Origin: Clostridiales bacterium
GTDB taxonomy: Bacteria > Bacillota > Clostridia > Peptostreptococcales > Anaerovoracaceae
DNA: 7,050 nt
Reading direction: 5' to 3'
Assembly: GCA_009785435.1 (NCBI GenBank)
Contig: WQWG01000036.1
Coordinates: 1-7,050 of the forward strand
Each line of letters starts with the position of its first letter. Position 1 is the stretch's first letter. The notes beneath the pieces were generated by a model. The model ran no database searches. It was not told where the DNA came from and saw nothing but the letters and a program-made list of their open reading frames with translations. The position numbers were made by a program, and so were the translations under genes. Below, one piece after another: positions 1 through 5,859 of this stretch.

Positions 1-518
1 ATGATGTACTTGCCCAGTGAGACACGGGTTTCCGCAAACAGATACGGGCCTGTGCTGGACACAAACGGAATCAAGGAGAAAAAGAACGCAACAATTTCCG
101 GTTTTTTGATTTTTTCAAGTCGCTCTTTTACATGTGATTTCTTAGACTCAGGGTCACGCTTTCTGTTTCGTGCCATCAAGCCGCGCAACTGACGCATGGA
201 AATCATCACGAATAGATTGCCGAGTGCAAGCCCGGAAAGAAAGATAAGCGGCCCCCAGTAGATTCCATAGCTGAGACCCGTCAAAACGCCCACTGCGGGC
301 GCGGGAATGAACGGAATGATAATTTCTAATGCAGCAAGTCCGATGAGCGCAGGAACGCCTCTCCAACCGAATGAATGGACATACTCCACGATACTCGCCT
401 CATCGTCGACATGCATGGAGATGTCTTCGATCAGCGGAAACAGCTGAACGATCATGGCAATCAAAAGGCAGAGAAACACTGCCATCACAATTATGGTGAA
501 AATCTCGCGCTTTTTCAT
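1..518 (-). CDS. VTT/DedA-superfamily (TVP38/TMEM64-like) membrane protein, C-terminus cut by window edge
   Basis: The frame is open from the ATG at 518 to the left edge, giving 172 residues with no stop. Seen: an N-terminal hydrophobic helix (residues about 7-29), an acidic linker, a hydrophobic stretch with the motif IIIPFIPAPAVGVLTG (residues 66-81), a second glycine-rich helix (about 83-106), a basic loop (110-139) and the start of another hydrophobic segment. The proline/glycine re-entrant motif followed by Gly-rich helices is the hallmark of the VTT (SNARE-associated Golgi) domain. Family knowledge: these are polytopic inner-membrane proteins, and some DedA-superfamily members act as lipid scramblases or flippases; the substrate here cannot be told. 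AGGTGG at 525-530 lies 6 bases before the ATG and supports this start. A promoter lies just upstream (549-577), so the gene is probably its own unit. The family call is fairly sure, the function is not. Confidence 0.82.
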   Translation of the reverse strand, partial: MKKREIFTIIVMAVFLCLLIAMIVQLFPLIEDISMHVDDEASIVEYVHSFGWRGVPALIGLAALEIIIPFIPAPAVGVLTGLSYGIYWGPLIFLSGLALGNLFVMISMRQLRGLMARNRKRDPESKKSHVKERLEKIKKPEIVAFFFSLIPFVSSTGPYLFAETRVSLGKYI

Positions 519-548
519 AATACACCACCTACGATCAATGATACTGTA

Positions 549-577
549 AGCATACCAAAATCAGACAATATTTGCAA
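549..577 (-). promoter_or_regulatory. Sigma-A-type promoter of the VTT membrane protein gene
   Basis: On the minus strand TTGCAA (577-572) and TATGCT (554-549) are separated by exactly 17 bases. Each box matches the vegetative consensus at 4 of 6 positions. The expected start of transcription is around 540, about 20 bases ahead of the coding start at 518. Both boxes fall between the hairpin at 616-653 and the gene, so the gene has its own promoter. Confidence 0.55.
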
Positions 578-615
578 TGGAATTTATGAACGAATGATGA
601 TTCAGGACGCATAGA

Positions 616-653
616 GCCTGCGTATCAATCGAATGCTCGATTGATACGCAGGC
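616..653. terminator. Perfect 17-bp inverted repeat between abrB and the VTT gene; possible terminator
   Basis: Bases 616-632 pair with 637-653 without a mismatch around a 4-base loop (ATGC). The stem begins GCCTGCG and is the most stable hairpin on the left side of the window. It lies 31 bases past the abrB stop, where a terminator is expected, but neither strand has a T-run after the stem. It may end abrB transcription without a U-tract, protect a 3' end, or be a large symmetrical protein-binding site. Confidence 0.5.
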
Positions 654-684
654 CCTCGTACATGTATAACTTAGTTATAAAGAT

Positions 685-927
685 TTACAACGACTGTAAT
701 TCTTTTATACATCCGTTGCAGATATTTTTGTCACGAATCCTTTTGATGTCTTTCGCGTTGCCACAAAATATGCATGCAGGCTCATACTTCTTTAATAAGA
801 TGAACTCACCGTCTACATAAATTTCGATCGGGTCTTCGCGTTCGATGTCAAGATTCTTTCTGAGCTCGATTGGTAAAACAATACGACCCAATACGTCAAC
901 TTTTCTAACAATACCTGTTGCCTTCAT
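685..927 (-). CDS. abrB: AbrB-family transition-state regulator with a Cys4 C-terminal tail
   Basis: 80 residues. The N-terminal half (1-49) is a SpoVT/AbrB swapped-hairpin DNA-binding domain: TGIVRKVDVLGRIVLPIELR at residues 4-23, then an EIYVDGEFILLKKY block at 35-48, close to Bacillus AbrB and Abh. The C-terminal half does not resemble the Bacillus AbrB multimerization domain. It carries two pairs, C52-x2-C55 and C70-x2-C73, spaced like a small zinc ribbon. To my knowledge this tail is common in clostridial AbrB-like proteins. Family role: a dimeric or tetrameric DNA-binding repressor or activator controlling the shift from growth to stationary phase and sporulation. Metal binding by the tail is inferred from the cysteines alone. 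AAGGGAGAA at 935-943 supports the start, and a strong promoter lies at 966-994. The gene is probably monocistronic, with the hairpin at 616-653 downstream. Confidence 0.93.
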   Translation of the reverse strand: MKATGIVRKVDVLGRIVLPIELRKNLDIEREDPIEIYVDGEFILLKKYEPACIFCGNAKDIKRIRDKNICNGCIKELQSL

Positions 928-965
928 TCAATTATTCTCCCTTCATTACATAAAGCCATGGAATA

Positions 966-994
966 ATTATATCCTTTTGTAAAAAATTAGTCAA
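966..994 (-). promoter_or_regulatory. Near-consensus sigma-A promoter of abrB
   Basis: Minus-strand TTGACT (994-989) and a perfect TATAAT (971-966) are 17 bases apart. The -35 box ends 5 bases beyond the stop codon of the upstream membrane-protein gene (999), so the whole promoter fits the short gap. Transcription would start near 959, giving a leader of about 30 bases to the abrB start at 927. This is among the strongest-looking promoters in the window. Confidence 0.82.
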
Positions 995-998
995 GAGG

Positions 999-1322
999 TT
1001 ATTTGTTTTTCTGAACCATATTTTTTATTGCAGAAAATGCGCCGATAATGGCTGTAAATGCAGAGATCGGGTTTTGATTGCTTTTTATACTATCCGAAAT
1101 ATTTCCTACGGAGTCAGCAATGTCACTGACGACTTTGTCCACATCCTGCGCGCGGTCGGCTGCAATTTTTGAAATCACTTGTGCATCTTCAAGAATGCGA
1201 TTCGCATGTTTCACCGTTACCACTAAGTTTTTCATAAAAGCGATGCAATATATAATAAGCACAAGTATTGCAGCACCTATTAAGAGCAAGCCTACATCGA
1301 TTTGCGTTATTGTTATGTCCAT
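999..1322 (-). CDS. 107-residue single-pass membrane protein of unknown function (DUF948-like in layout)
   Basis: The start is set at 1322 (MDITITQID...) because GGAGG at 1328-1332 sits 5 bases before it. The open frame continues upstream to 1475, but that part would cover the gene's own promoter and run into spmA. Seen: residues 8-31 are a strong transmembrane helix, followed by a basic turn (K32 onward) and a long polar heptad-like helix (about 36-90: DAQVISKIAADRAQDVDKVV and following), then a second mildly hydrophobic patch (about 86-100) and a lysine-rich end (VQKNK). This layout, one N-terminal membrane anchor plus a coiled coil, resembles the DUF948/YtxG group, but I cannot confirm membership. 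It lies between abrB and the divergent spmAB pair, so a stationary-phase or envelope role is possible but only inferred. No function is assigned. Confidence 0.72.
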   Translation of the reverse strand: MDITITQIDVGLLLIGAAILVLIIYCIAFMKNLVVTVKHANRILEDAQVISKIAADRAQDVDKVVSDIADSVGNISDSIKSNQNPISAFTAIIGAFSAIKNMVQKNK

Positions 1323-1327
1323 TTTTT

Positions 1328-1332
1328 CCTCC
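1328..1332 (-). promoter_or_regulatory. Ribosome binding site fixing the start of the 107-residue protein
   Basis: GGAGG on the minus strand, followed by five A residues and the ATG at 1322. An ATG four codons upstream (1334) and the longer frame to 1475 have no comparable site, so this motif decides the start. Confidence 0.7.
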
Positions 1333-1373
1333 ATTACTGCAAGCGCAGCGCTATAATTTTTACAACTGTCTCT

Positions 1374-1402
1374 ATTATCGTTCAGCGCAAGAATAATTTC
1401 AA
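1374..1402 (-). promoter_or_regulatory. Sigma-A-type promoter of the 107-residue membrane protein gene
   Basis: Minus-strand TTGAAA (1402-1397) and GATAAT (1379-1374) with a 17-base spacer; 5 of 6 positions match in the -10 box and 4 of 6 in the -35 box. The predicted start near 1367 leaves a leader of about 45 bases. The homopolymeric tract at 1405-1421 lies immediately upstream of the -35 box, where an UP element would be. Confidence 0.65.
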
Positions 1403-1404
1403 CA

Positions 1405-1421
1405 TTTTTTTGTTTTTTTTT
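1405..1421. repeat. T/A homopolymer tract in the divergent spmA intergenic region
   Basis: Sixteen T residues on the plus strand, interrupted only by one G at 1412. Read on the minus strand it is an A-tract just upstream of a -35 box, so it may bend DNA or contact the RNA polymerase alpha subunit. On the plus strand it lies 30-45 bases before spmA, where that gene's promoter should be. I found no convincing sigma-A or sigma-E box pair for spmA there. Confidence 0.55.
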
Positions 1422-1450
1422 GAATATGTTTAATCGGGAGGGAATTAAAA

Positions 1451-2041
1451 ATGATGAATTATATTTGGGCTGCAATGATTTGCGTGGGCATCCTTTTCTC
1501 GATTCTCAACGGAACGCTCCATGATTTTACGTCCGGGCTTATGGAAAGTTCCACAAGAGCTGTTCAATTTGTCATTGGCCTCGCAGGCATTATGGCTGTC
1601 TGGAGCGGTATCATGAACATCGCTGAAAAAACGGGCATGATCGACAAAGTGGCCACACTTGCCTTGCCATTTATACGGTTCTTGTTTCCCCATGAAAAAA
1701 ACAGCGATACGATCGCCATGATGCTCATGAGTTTTATGTCGAATATATTCGGTGCCGGCAACAGTGCAACCGTCTTTTCTTTGAAGTCAATGGAAATGCT
1801 TGATGCCGCAAATGGCAAAAGCAAGACCGCAAGCAATGCCATGTGTATGTTCGTCGCCGTCAGCATGTCGATGATACAGCTTGTGCCGATTACAGTCGTG
1901 AAAATCCGAAGTGACTTGGGTGCGGCAGATCCCGGGGACATCATCATCCCGTCGATACTCGCAGGGCTCATTTCAATGGTGGTTTCAATTACGATATGCA
2001 AGATCTATGAAAGGAAAAGCAGACATGAGTTTTATTCTTAG
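1451..2041 (+). CDS. spmA: Spore maturation protein A
   Basis: 196 residues, essentially the usual length for SpmA. The protein is a polytopic membrane protein of the nucleoside-recognition (Gate) family. Hydrophobic segments lie at about residues 3-21, 37-57, 86-108, 129-150 and 165-184. The signature SNIFGAGNSATVFSLKSM (residues 97-114) matches the conserved core of SpmA. Family knowledge: SpmA and SpmB act together in the developing spore and are needed for full dehydration of the spore core and hence heat resistance; the transported substrate is not known. GGGAGGG at 1436-1442 lies 8 bases before the first of two tandem ATGs, so the first was chosen. The gene overlaps spmB by 17 bases. 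It stands apart from a sporulation operon, next to abrB. In Bacillus the pair is transcribed in the mother cell under sigma-E; I could not identify such a promoter here. Confidence 0.95.
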   Translation: MMNYIWAAMICVGILFSILNGTLHDFTSGLMESSTRAVQFVIGLAGIMAVWSGIMNIAEKTGMIDKVATLALPFIRFLFPHEKNSDTIAMMLMSFMSNIFGAGNSATVFSLKSMEMLDAANGKSKTASNAMCMFVAVSMSMIQLVPITVVKIRSDLGAADPGDIIIPSILAGLISMVVSITICKIYERKSRHEFYS

Positions 2042-2552
2042 TACGGTCTCGATTCTTTTTATTCCCGTCATTTTAACAGGGATCATCGGCTACGGCCTTT
2101 TCAAAAGAGCTCCTGTTTATGAACAGTTCATCGATGGCGCAAAGGGCGGCATACACACTGCCGTAGGCATATTGCCTTTTATCATCGCGATCTTTATCGG
2201 AATCGAAGCAATCGTATCGTCCGGCGCAATGGATTTTTTCCAAGGCATGCTGGCACCGATCTTCAATTTGATCGGCATCCCGCAAGAACTCATCTCAATG
2301 ATTTTGTTACGCCCCGTATCGGGAAGCGGTTCACTTGCGCTTGCTGAAACGATCATGGAGCTGAACGGAACCGATGGGCTTGTCGGCCGTGCTGCGTCTG
2401 TCATGGTCGGAAGCTGCGAAACGATCTTTTATGTGCTTGCGCTGTACTTTGGGGTCACCGCCGTTAAAAACATCCGCCACGCCTTTGCTGCAGGCCTTGG
2501 CGGATATATCGTAGGTGTGTATGCTTCCGTCATGATTTGTCGCTTTATTTAG
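2025..2552 (+). CDS. spmB: Spore maturation protein B
   Basis: 175 residues, the normal SpmB length. The start is set at 2025 although the frame is open from 1911, because MSFILSTVSILFIP is the conserved N-terminus and AAAGGAAA at 2009-2016 is a suitable ribosome site 8 bases ahead. Hydrophobic segments lie at about residues 3-24, 44-65, 73-95, 123-145 and 155-173. Conserved blocks LRPVSGSGSLA (95-105) and GSCETIFYVLALYFG (129-143) are typical of SpmB and belong to the Gate domain family. It is the partner of SpmA and probably forms a membrane complex or channel with it. The 17-base overlap with spmA suggests translational coupling. The TAG at 2550-2552 interlocks with the stop of convergent trmN6. 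Confidence 0.95.
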   Translation: MSFILSTVSILFIPVILTGIIGYGLFKRAPVYEQFIDGAKGGIHTAVGILPFIIAIFIGIEAIVSSGAMDFFQGMLAPIFNLIGIPQELISMILLRPVSGSGSLALAETIMELNGTDGLVGRAASVMVGSCETIFYVLALYFGVTAVKNIRHAFAAGLGGYIVGVYASVMICRFI

Positions 2553-3274
2553 CGTTCATAAATTTCATTGATCTCGGTTGTGTATTCTCCGCTTTCGTCG
2601 TATACATATAACGGCTTGAACAATGTCAAATTCGGGCCTCCGTGCTTGACACAATGGATCAATACGATGTTGGGCGCTTTGCTTCTGTCAGGGCTTACAA
2701 GCCTCATGTGCTTTGGCTCCAGCCGATGTTTGCGGCACGAATCAAAAATATCAACGAGCCTGTCGGGCCTGTGAACCATACAAAAACTGCCCATCGGCTT
2801 CAGCAGGCGCGCCGCCGTTTCGACAAACGCATCAAGCCCGGCCGTCGTTTCATGTCTTGCGATCATCTTTGCATCTGCGCCGCTCGTCATGCCACTGCTT
2901 TTTTTGACATAAGGAGGATTCGAGACGATCAGGCCAAATGACCCGTTTTCATCCTGTAATAGCCCCGCGTCCGCGATGTCTCCGCGCACCATCCGCAGCT
3001 TGCCGTCAAGGCCATTCAAGCTGACATTGCGATTCGCCAGTTCAAATGACCGCTCTTGGATTTCAACCCCTACGATTTCACTTGCGCCGCACATATGGCT
3101 CAGCATCAACGGAATCACACCTGTTCCCGTTCCAATATCAAGCGCCTTTACTGCCGGCTTACAAAAGCCTGCCGCAAAGTGCGCCAATATAACCGCATCT
3201 ACGCCGTAGCAAAACGCGTTTGTATCCTGAATCAGCCTCAGGTTCCCAAATCCGATGTGATCGATTCTTTCCAT
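2549..3274 (-). CDS. trmN6: tRNA1(Val) (adenine-37-N6)-methyltransferase, YabB/TrmN6 family
   Basis: 241 residues, typical of the family. A class I SAM-dependent methyltransferase fold is visible: motif I DIGTGTGVIP (46-55), an acidic end of beta-2 (GVEIQE, 69-74), and the catalytic NPPY tetrad (119-122) that marks N6-adenine and related amino-methyltransferases. The C-terminal PLYVYDESGEYT (221-232) is the characteristic YabB tail. The enzyme methylates N6 of A37 next to the anticodon of a tRNA-Val in studied relatives; the target here is inferred. It is the last gene of the tmk-holB-ricT operon, beginning 11 bases after ricT, as in other Firmicutes. The start at 3274 lacks a clear Shine-Dalgarno motif, so translation may depend on coupling to ricT. 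The end overlaps the convergent spmB by 4 bases. Confidence 0.92.
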   Translation of the reverse strand: MERIDHIGFGNLRLIQDTNAFCYGVDAVILAHFAAGFCKPAVKALDIGTGTGVIPLMLSHMCGASEIVGVEIQERSFELANRNVSLNGLDGKLRMVRGDIADAGLLQDENGSFGLIVSNPPYVKKSSGMTSGADAKMIARHETTAGLDAFVETAARLLKPMGSFCMVHRPDRLVDIFDSCRKHRLEPKHMRLVSPDRSKAPNIVLIHCVKHGGPNLTLFKPLYVYDESGEYTTEINEIYER

Positions 3275-3285
3275 ATCCAGACAAA

Positions 3286-4203
3286 TTAATCTTTTAACAG
3301 ATCCTTGATTTCATCGAGCAGTTCTTCATCGATGTCTTCCAGTATATCTTTTTCTTTGCCGACATTTTTCTGAACTCTCGTAATCTGCGGCTTCTTGTAT
3401 GTGTACACTTCCGTGCTCATTTTTTCAGGTTTGCTTGCGCTCTTCTCTTCAAGAACCAATCGCACTTTCACGATATTTTCTAAAATGTTGGATTCGACGA
3501 CGACTGCATTGCCGTCCGGCGTTTTGACTCTTTCTCCTTGTTCCGGCATGCCCTTTCTCAAATCCATATAGACGTCATTTTCATATTTTAAACAACACAT
3601 CAAACGCCCGCATATCCCGGAAATCTTTGCCGGATTGAGCGAAAGGTTCTGCACTTTGGCCATTTTGATCGATACCGGTTCGAACTCCGGGAGCCATGTA
3701 TGACAACATAGTCCTTTTCCGCAATTTCCAATTCCGCCCATCATTTTGGCCTCGTCACGTACCCCGATCTGCCTGAGTTCGATCCTCATTTTGAATACGC
3801 TGGCAAGATCCTTGACAAGCTCCCTGAAATCCACGCGTCCGTCAGCAGTGAAGTAAAATATGATCTTGCTGCTGTCAAATGTATATTCAACGTCGATCAA
3901 TTTCATCACAAGGCCATGTTTGTTGACTTTTTCCTGACACAATTGAATGGCTTTTTGCTTTCGCTTTTCATTTTCTTTATGCTGGAGCAGATCTTTTTTG
4001 TCTGCAGCCCTCAATATTTTTTTGAGAGGCGCTACGATTCTTGACTCCTCCATTTCTTTGATTGGCGACACGACAGATCCAAACTCAAGGCCTCTTGCCG
4101 TCTCGACGATGACGTTTTCTCCGGTTCCCACCTCAATGCCATCGGGATCGAAATAGTAAACTTTTCCCGCTCTTTTAAAGCGGACTCCTGCTACTCTCAC
4201 CAT
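3286..4203 (-). CDS. ricT: RicT (YaaT), PSP1-domain regulator of RNA processing
   Basis: 305 residues. The N-terminal part (1-60) contains the FDPDGIEVGTGENVIVET block, and the PSP1 C-terminal domain runs roughly from 60 to 147. A cysteine cluster then follows: GNCGKGLCC (C161, C166, C167) and GICGRLMCC (C198, C203, C204), as in Bacillus RicT. An acidic C-terminal tail (284-305) completes the protein. Family knowledge: RicT joins RicA and RicF in a complex carrying [4Fe-4S] clusters that assists RNase Y in processing certain mRNAs and influences sporulation, competence and biofilm formation. Whether ricA and ricF exist in this genome cannot be seen. The ribosome site GGAGG (4216-4220) lies inside the last codons of holB, and the genes are 8 bases apart, indicating cotranscription. 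No truncation or missing cysteine is evident. Confidence 0.95.
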   Translation of the reverse strand: MVRVAGVRFKRAGKVYYFDPDGIEVGTGENVIVETARGLEFGSVVSPIKEMEESRIVAPLKKILRAADKKDLLQHKENEKRKQKAIQLCQEKVNKHGLVMKLIDVEYTFDSSKIIFYFTADGRVDFRELVKDLASVFKMRIELRQIGVRDEAKMMGGIGNCGKGLCCHTWLPEFEPVSIKMAKVQNLSLNPAKISGICGRLMCCLKYENDVYMDLRKGMPEQGERVKTPDGNAVVVESNILENIVKVRLVLEEKSASKPEKMSTEVYTYKKPQITRVQKNVGKEKDILEDIDEELLDEIKDLLKD

Positions 4204-4211
4204 TCTTTTCT

Positions 4212-5003
4212 CTATCCTCCAATTTTAAGTATCATACTTTTTAACGTATATGCCACATTCATCCCACGCATCAAATCCTGACGCGCTTCTTCTATACATT
4301 TTATCGCTACGTATTCGCGGCCGGAGTGTTCCTTTATGGATTTGCCGCACAACATTTGCATACAATCGAGCAATTGATACGCATCATCTCTGTTTTCAAA
4401 AAGACGCGTCATTTTCAATTTGTTCACATAAAACGCTTCTCCGTTTAAAAGCGTTTTGACAAGGTCTTCGGCTTCCTCAAGCAGCTCACCAAAGTCTTCC
4501 GTCACAAACGGGTTCCATCTCATGATCACGCACCTTGACAAGATCGTTTTGATGAGGCTTTCTGAATTGTTTGCCAAAAGGATCAAGATCGCACCGGGAA
4601 ACGGCTCTTCAAGCGTTTTCAGAAGCCTGTTTTGCGCCCTTGCAGTCATGGTATCCGCGTCTTCAATGATCGCGATGTTGCGCTCTCCGGCGAACGGTTT
4701 CTTTTTAAACCGCTCTTGCATGTCTTCGATCGCTTCATCCTTGATGCTCGCGCCATCCTTTTGTACATAGATGATGTCTTCATGATTCCCGTTTGCAATT
4801 TTGATGCATGTTATACAAAAGCCGCAACCCACGCCTTGCTCTGCATCACAGAGGAGCGCTTTCACAAAGCCATTCGCCAGCATTCTTTTATCGGCGCATG
4901 CGTTCCCCTCAAAGATATACGCGTGTGAAATGTTTCCGCTTTGTATCGAGCGTGATATGCGCTTGATCAGCAAATCATTGTTTGTTACTTCTTTCAGCAT
5001 CAT
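4212..5003 (-). CDS. holB: DNA polymerase III delta-prime subunit (clamp loader), short form with degenerate P-loop
   Basis: 263 residues, shorter than Bacillus delta-prime (about 330). Recognisable features are SHAYIFEGN (26-34), four zinc-ligand cysteines (C52, C60, C63, C66), NHEDIIYV...DGASIKDE (73-90), a Walker-B-like IAIIEDADTM (110-119), LLKTLEEP (127-134) and the SRC sensor motif (156-158). The P-loop position reads GNACADKRML instead of the GxxxxGKT form, so ATP binding is unlikely. Delta-prime is also a non-ATPase stator in other bacteria. The shortening is at the C-terminus, in the collar domain. The protein helps load the beta sliding clamp together with delta and tau/gamma (DnaX). 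The start overlaps the tmk stop by 4 bases (ATGA), with a second ATG immediately following. It is the third gene of the operon. Confidence 0.92.
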   Translation of the reverse strand: MMLKEVTNNDLLIKRISRSIQSGNISHAYIFEGNACADKRMLANGFVKALLCDAEQGVGCGFCITCIKIANGNHEDIIYVQKDGASIKDEAIEDMQERFKKKPFAGERNIAIIEDADTMTARAQNRLLKTLEEPFPGAILILLANNSESLIKTILSRCVIMRWNPFVTEDFGELLEEAEDLVKTLLNGEAFYVNKLKMTRLFENRDDAYQLLDCMQMLCGKSIKEHSGREYVAIKCIEEARQDLMRGMNVAYTLKSMILKIGG

Positions 5004-5683
5004 TTTTCGATTCCCAACAGCCTGATGATCGCATCATGAACCTCTGACCGCTGTAAAAGTTGTCCGTCTTTCGTACTGCAATCTACCGTTCGAAAGCTAG
5101 CGTCAAGTTCAGCCAGTTTCAGATACTCCAAATCAACATTGCTTTGCAAATTCAAATCATGTTCATGAATATCTGCATTCCCTTTTAAGTAGTCCCTGTC
5201 TTTTCCGCCTCTGCCTCTTGTCAATGTATCTTTTACAAATCCAAACGGCACTTTCAGATAAAACGTTATATCAGGCTTGGGCAAGGCGTTATGTTCATAT
5301 TCCAGTTTTAATATCCAGTCTCGAAGCACGGCTCTTTGTTTTTCATCCCTTATTTTCGCGCATTGAAATGCAATGTTTGAAGAAACATACCGATCAACGA
5401 TCAGATATTGATGCTTGTCGATCGATTCACGCAACATTTGTTTTGCGTCATTTCGATCTTGGGCATACATCAGCGCAACAAAATAGGGAGGAATGTCTTC
5501 AATGTTTCCAAATTCACCTCTCAAAAATGCAGCAATCATTTCACCAATGATTGATTCTTCCATTCTGGGGAATTTCAATAACTTAAAATCGATTCCTGCT
5601 TTTTTGAAATAATTCGTCAGCATCTTAATTTGAGTTGATTTCCCGGAACCGTCCAGCCCCTCAAAAACAATAAATTTGTTCAT
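5000..5683 (-). CDS. tmk: Thymidylate kinase (dTMP kinase)
   Basis: 227 residues from the start at 5683. That start was chosen because AAGGTG at 5690-5695 is 6 bases before it and MNKFIVFEGLDGSGKST is the normal N-terminus; an ATG at 5716 would add 11 polar residues without a good ribosome site. Seen: P-loop EGLDGSGKST (8-17), the KFPR motif (37-40), DRYVSSNIAFQ (97-107), which positions the catalytic Arg and base-binding residues, and a LID-like basic segment TRGRGGKDRDYLKG (155-168). It phosphorylates dTMP to dTDP for DNA synthesis. The segment IIGEMIAAFLRGEFG (45-59) after the FPR motif and the LID layout differ from classical Bacillus Tmk. This suggests a less common dTMP-kinase subgroup, but a role on another deoxynucleotide cannot be excluded. 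Gene order and length fit tmk. It overlaps holB by 4 bases. Confidence 0.9.
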   Translation of the reverse strand: MNKFIVFEGLDGSGKSTQIKMLTNYFKKAGIDFKLLKFPRMEESIIGEMIAAFLRGEFGNIEDIPPYFVALMYAQDRNDAKQMLRESIDKHQYLIVDRYVSSNIAFQCAKIRDEKQRAVLRDWILKLEYEHNALPKPDITFYLKVPFGFVKDTLTRGRGGKDRDYLKGNADIHEHDLNLQSNVDLEYLKLAELDASFRTVDCSTKDGQLLQRSEVHDAIIRLLGIEK

Positions 5684-5689
5684 CGTTGA

Positions 5690-5695
5690 CACCTT
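5690..5695 (-). promoter_or_regulatory. Ribosome binding site deciding the tmk start
   Basis: AAGGTG lies 6 bases ahead of the ATG at 5683. A second purine-rich motif, GAGGAG (5699-5704), is just upstream. Together they favour 5683 over the ATG at 5716, and they imply efficient initiation. Confidence 0.6.
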
Positions 5696-5721
5696 GCACT
5701 CCTCTTCGCATTGCATTGCTG

Positions 5722-5835
5722 CTATTTGTTCTTATTCCTTATAAACTCATCAACCAGTTTCAACATCAGCTTCACGCAAATCAATAAAAAAGGCAGGCAC
5801 AACAGTACAACAAAAAGCACTCTTAATTCAAACAT
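5722..5835 (-). CDS. 37-residue single-pass membrane peptide at the head of the tmk operon
   Basis: A small frame from the ATG at 5835 to TAG at 5722. GAGGAG at 5846-5851 lies 10 bases ahead, and an extended -10 promoter lies directly upstream, so the start is well placed even though the frame itself is open further upstream to 5940. Residues 6-27 are strongly hydrophobic (LFVVLLCLPFLLICVKLMLK at 7-26), preceded by MFELR and followed by a charged tail (DEFIRNKNK). This gives a single membrane helix, probably with the basic tail in the cytoplasm. I do not recognise a family. It lies 38 bases before tmk and is almost certainly cotranscribed. It could be a leader peptide or a small membrane protein; conservation in relatives would decide. 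Confidence 0.6.
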   Translation of the reverse strand: MFELRVLFVVLLCLPFLLICVKLMLKLVDEFIRNKNK

Positions 5836-5859
5836 ACAAATACAACTCCTCAATGAAAC

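Noticed and set aside
665..679. Short inverted repeat TATAAC-TTA-GTTATA after the abrB stop
   Set aside because: Only six AT-rich pairs with a 3-base loop and no T-run; it is too weak to claim as a terminator or operator.
1391..1430. Possible sigma-E promoter for spmA (GAATAATT at 1391-1398)
   Set aside because: No CATA-type -10 box is found at the needed 13-15 base spacing; the only AT-rich candidate is about 23 bases away.
1323..1475. N-terminal extension of the 107-residue membrane protein to 1475
   Set aside because: It spans the gene's own promoter and the homopolymer tract and overlaps spmA; the ribosome site at 1328-1332 points to 1322.
1564..2001. Minus-strand 145-residue open frame inside spmA
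   Set aside because: It is antisense to a well-conserved membrane protein and has no ribosome site or family resemblance.
4456..4770. Plus-strand 104-residue open frame inside holB
   Set aside because: It is the antisense of conserved delta-prime motifs and has no independent evidence of coding.
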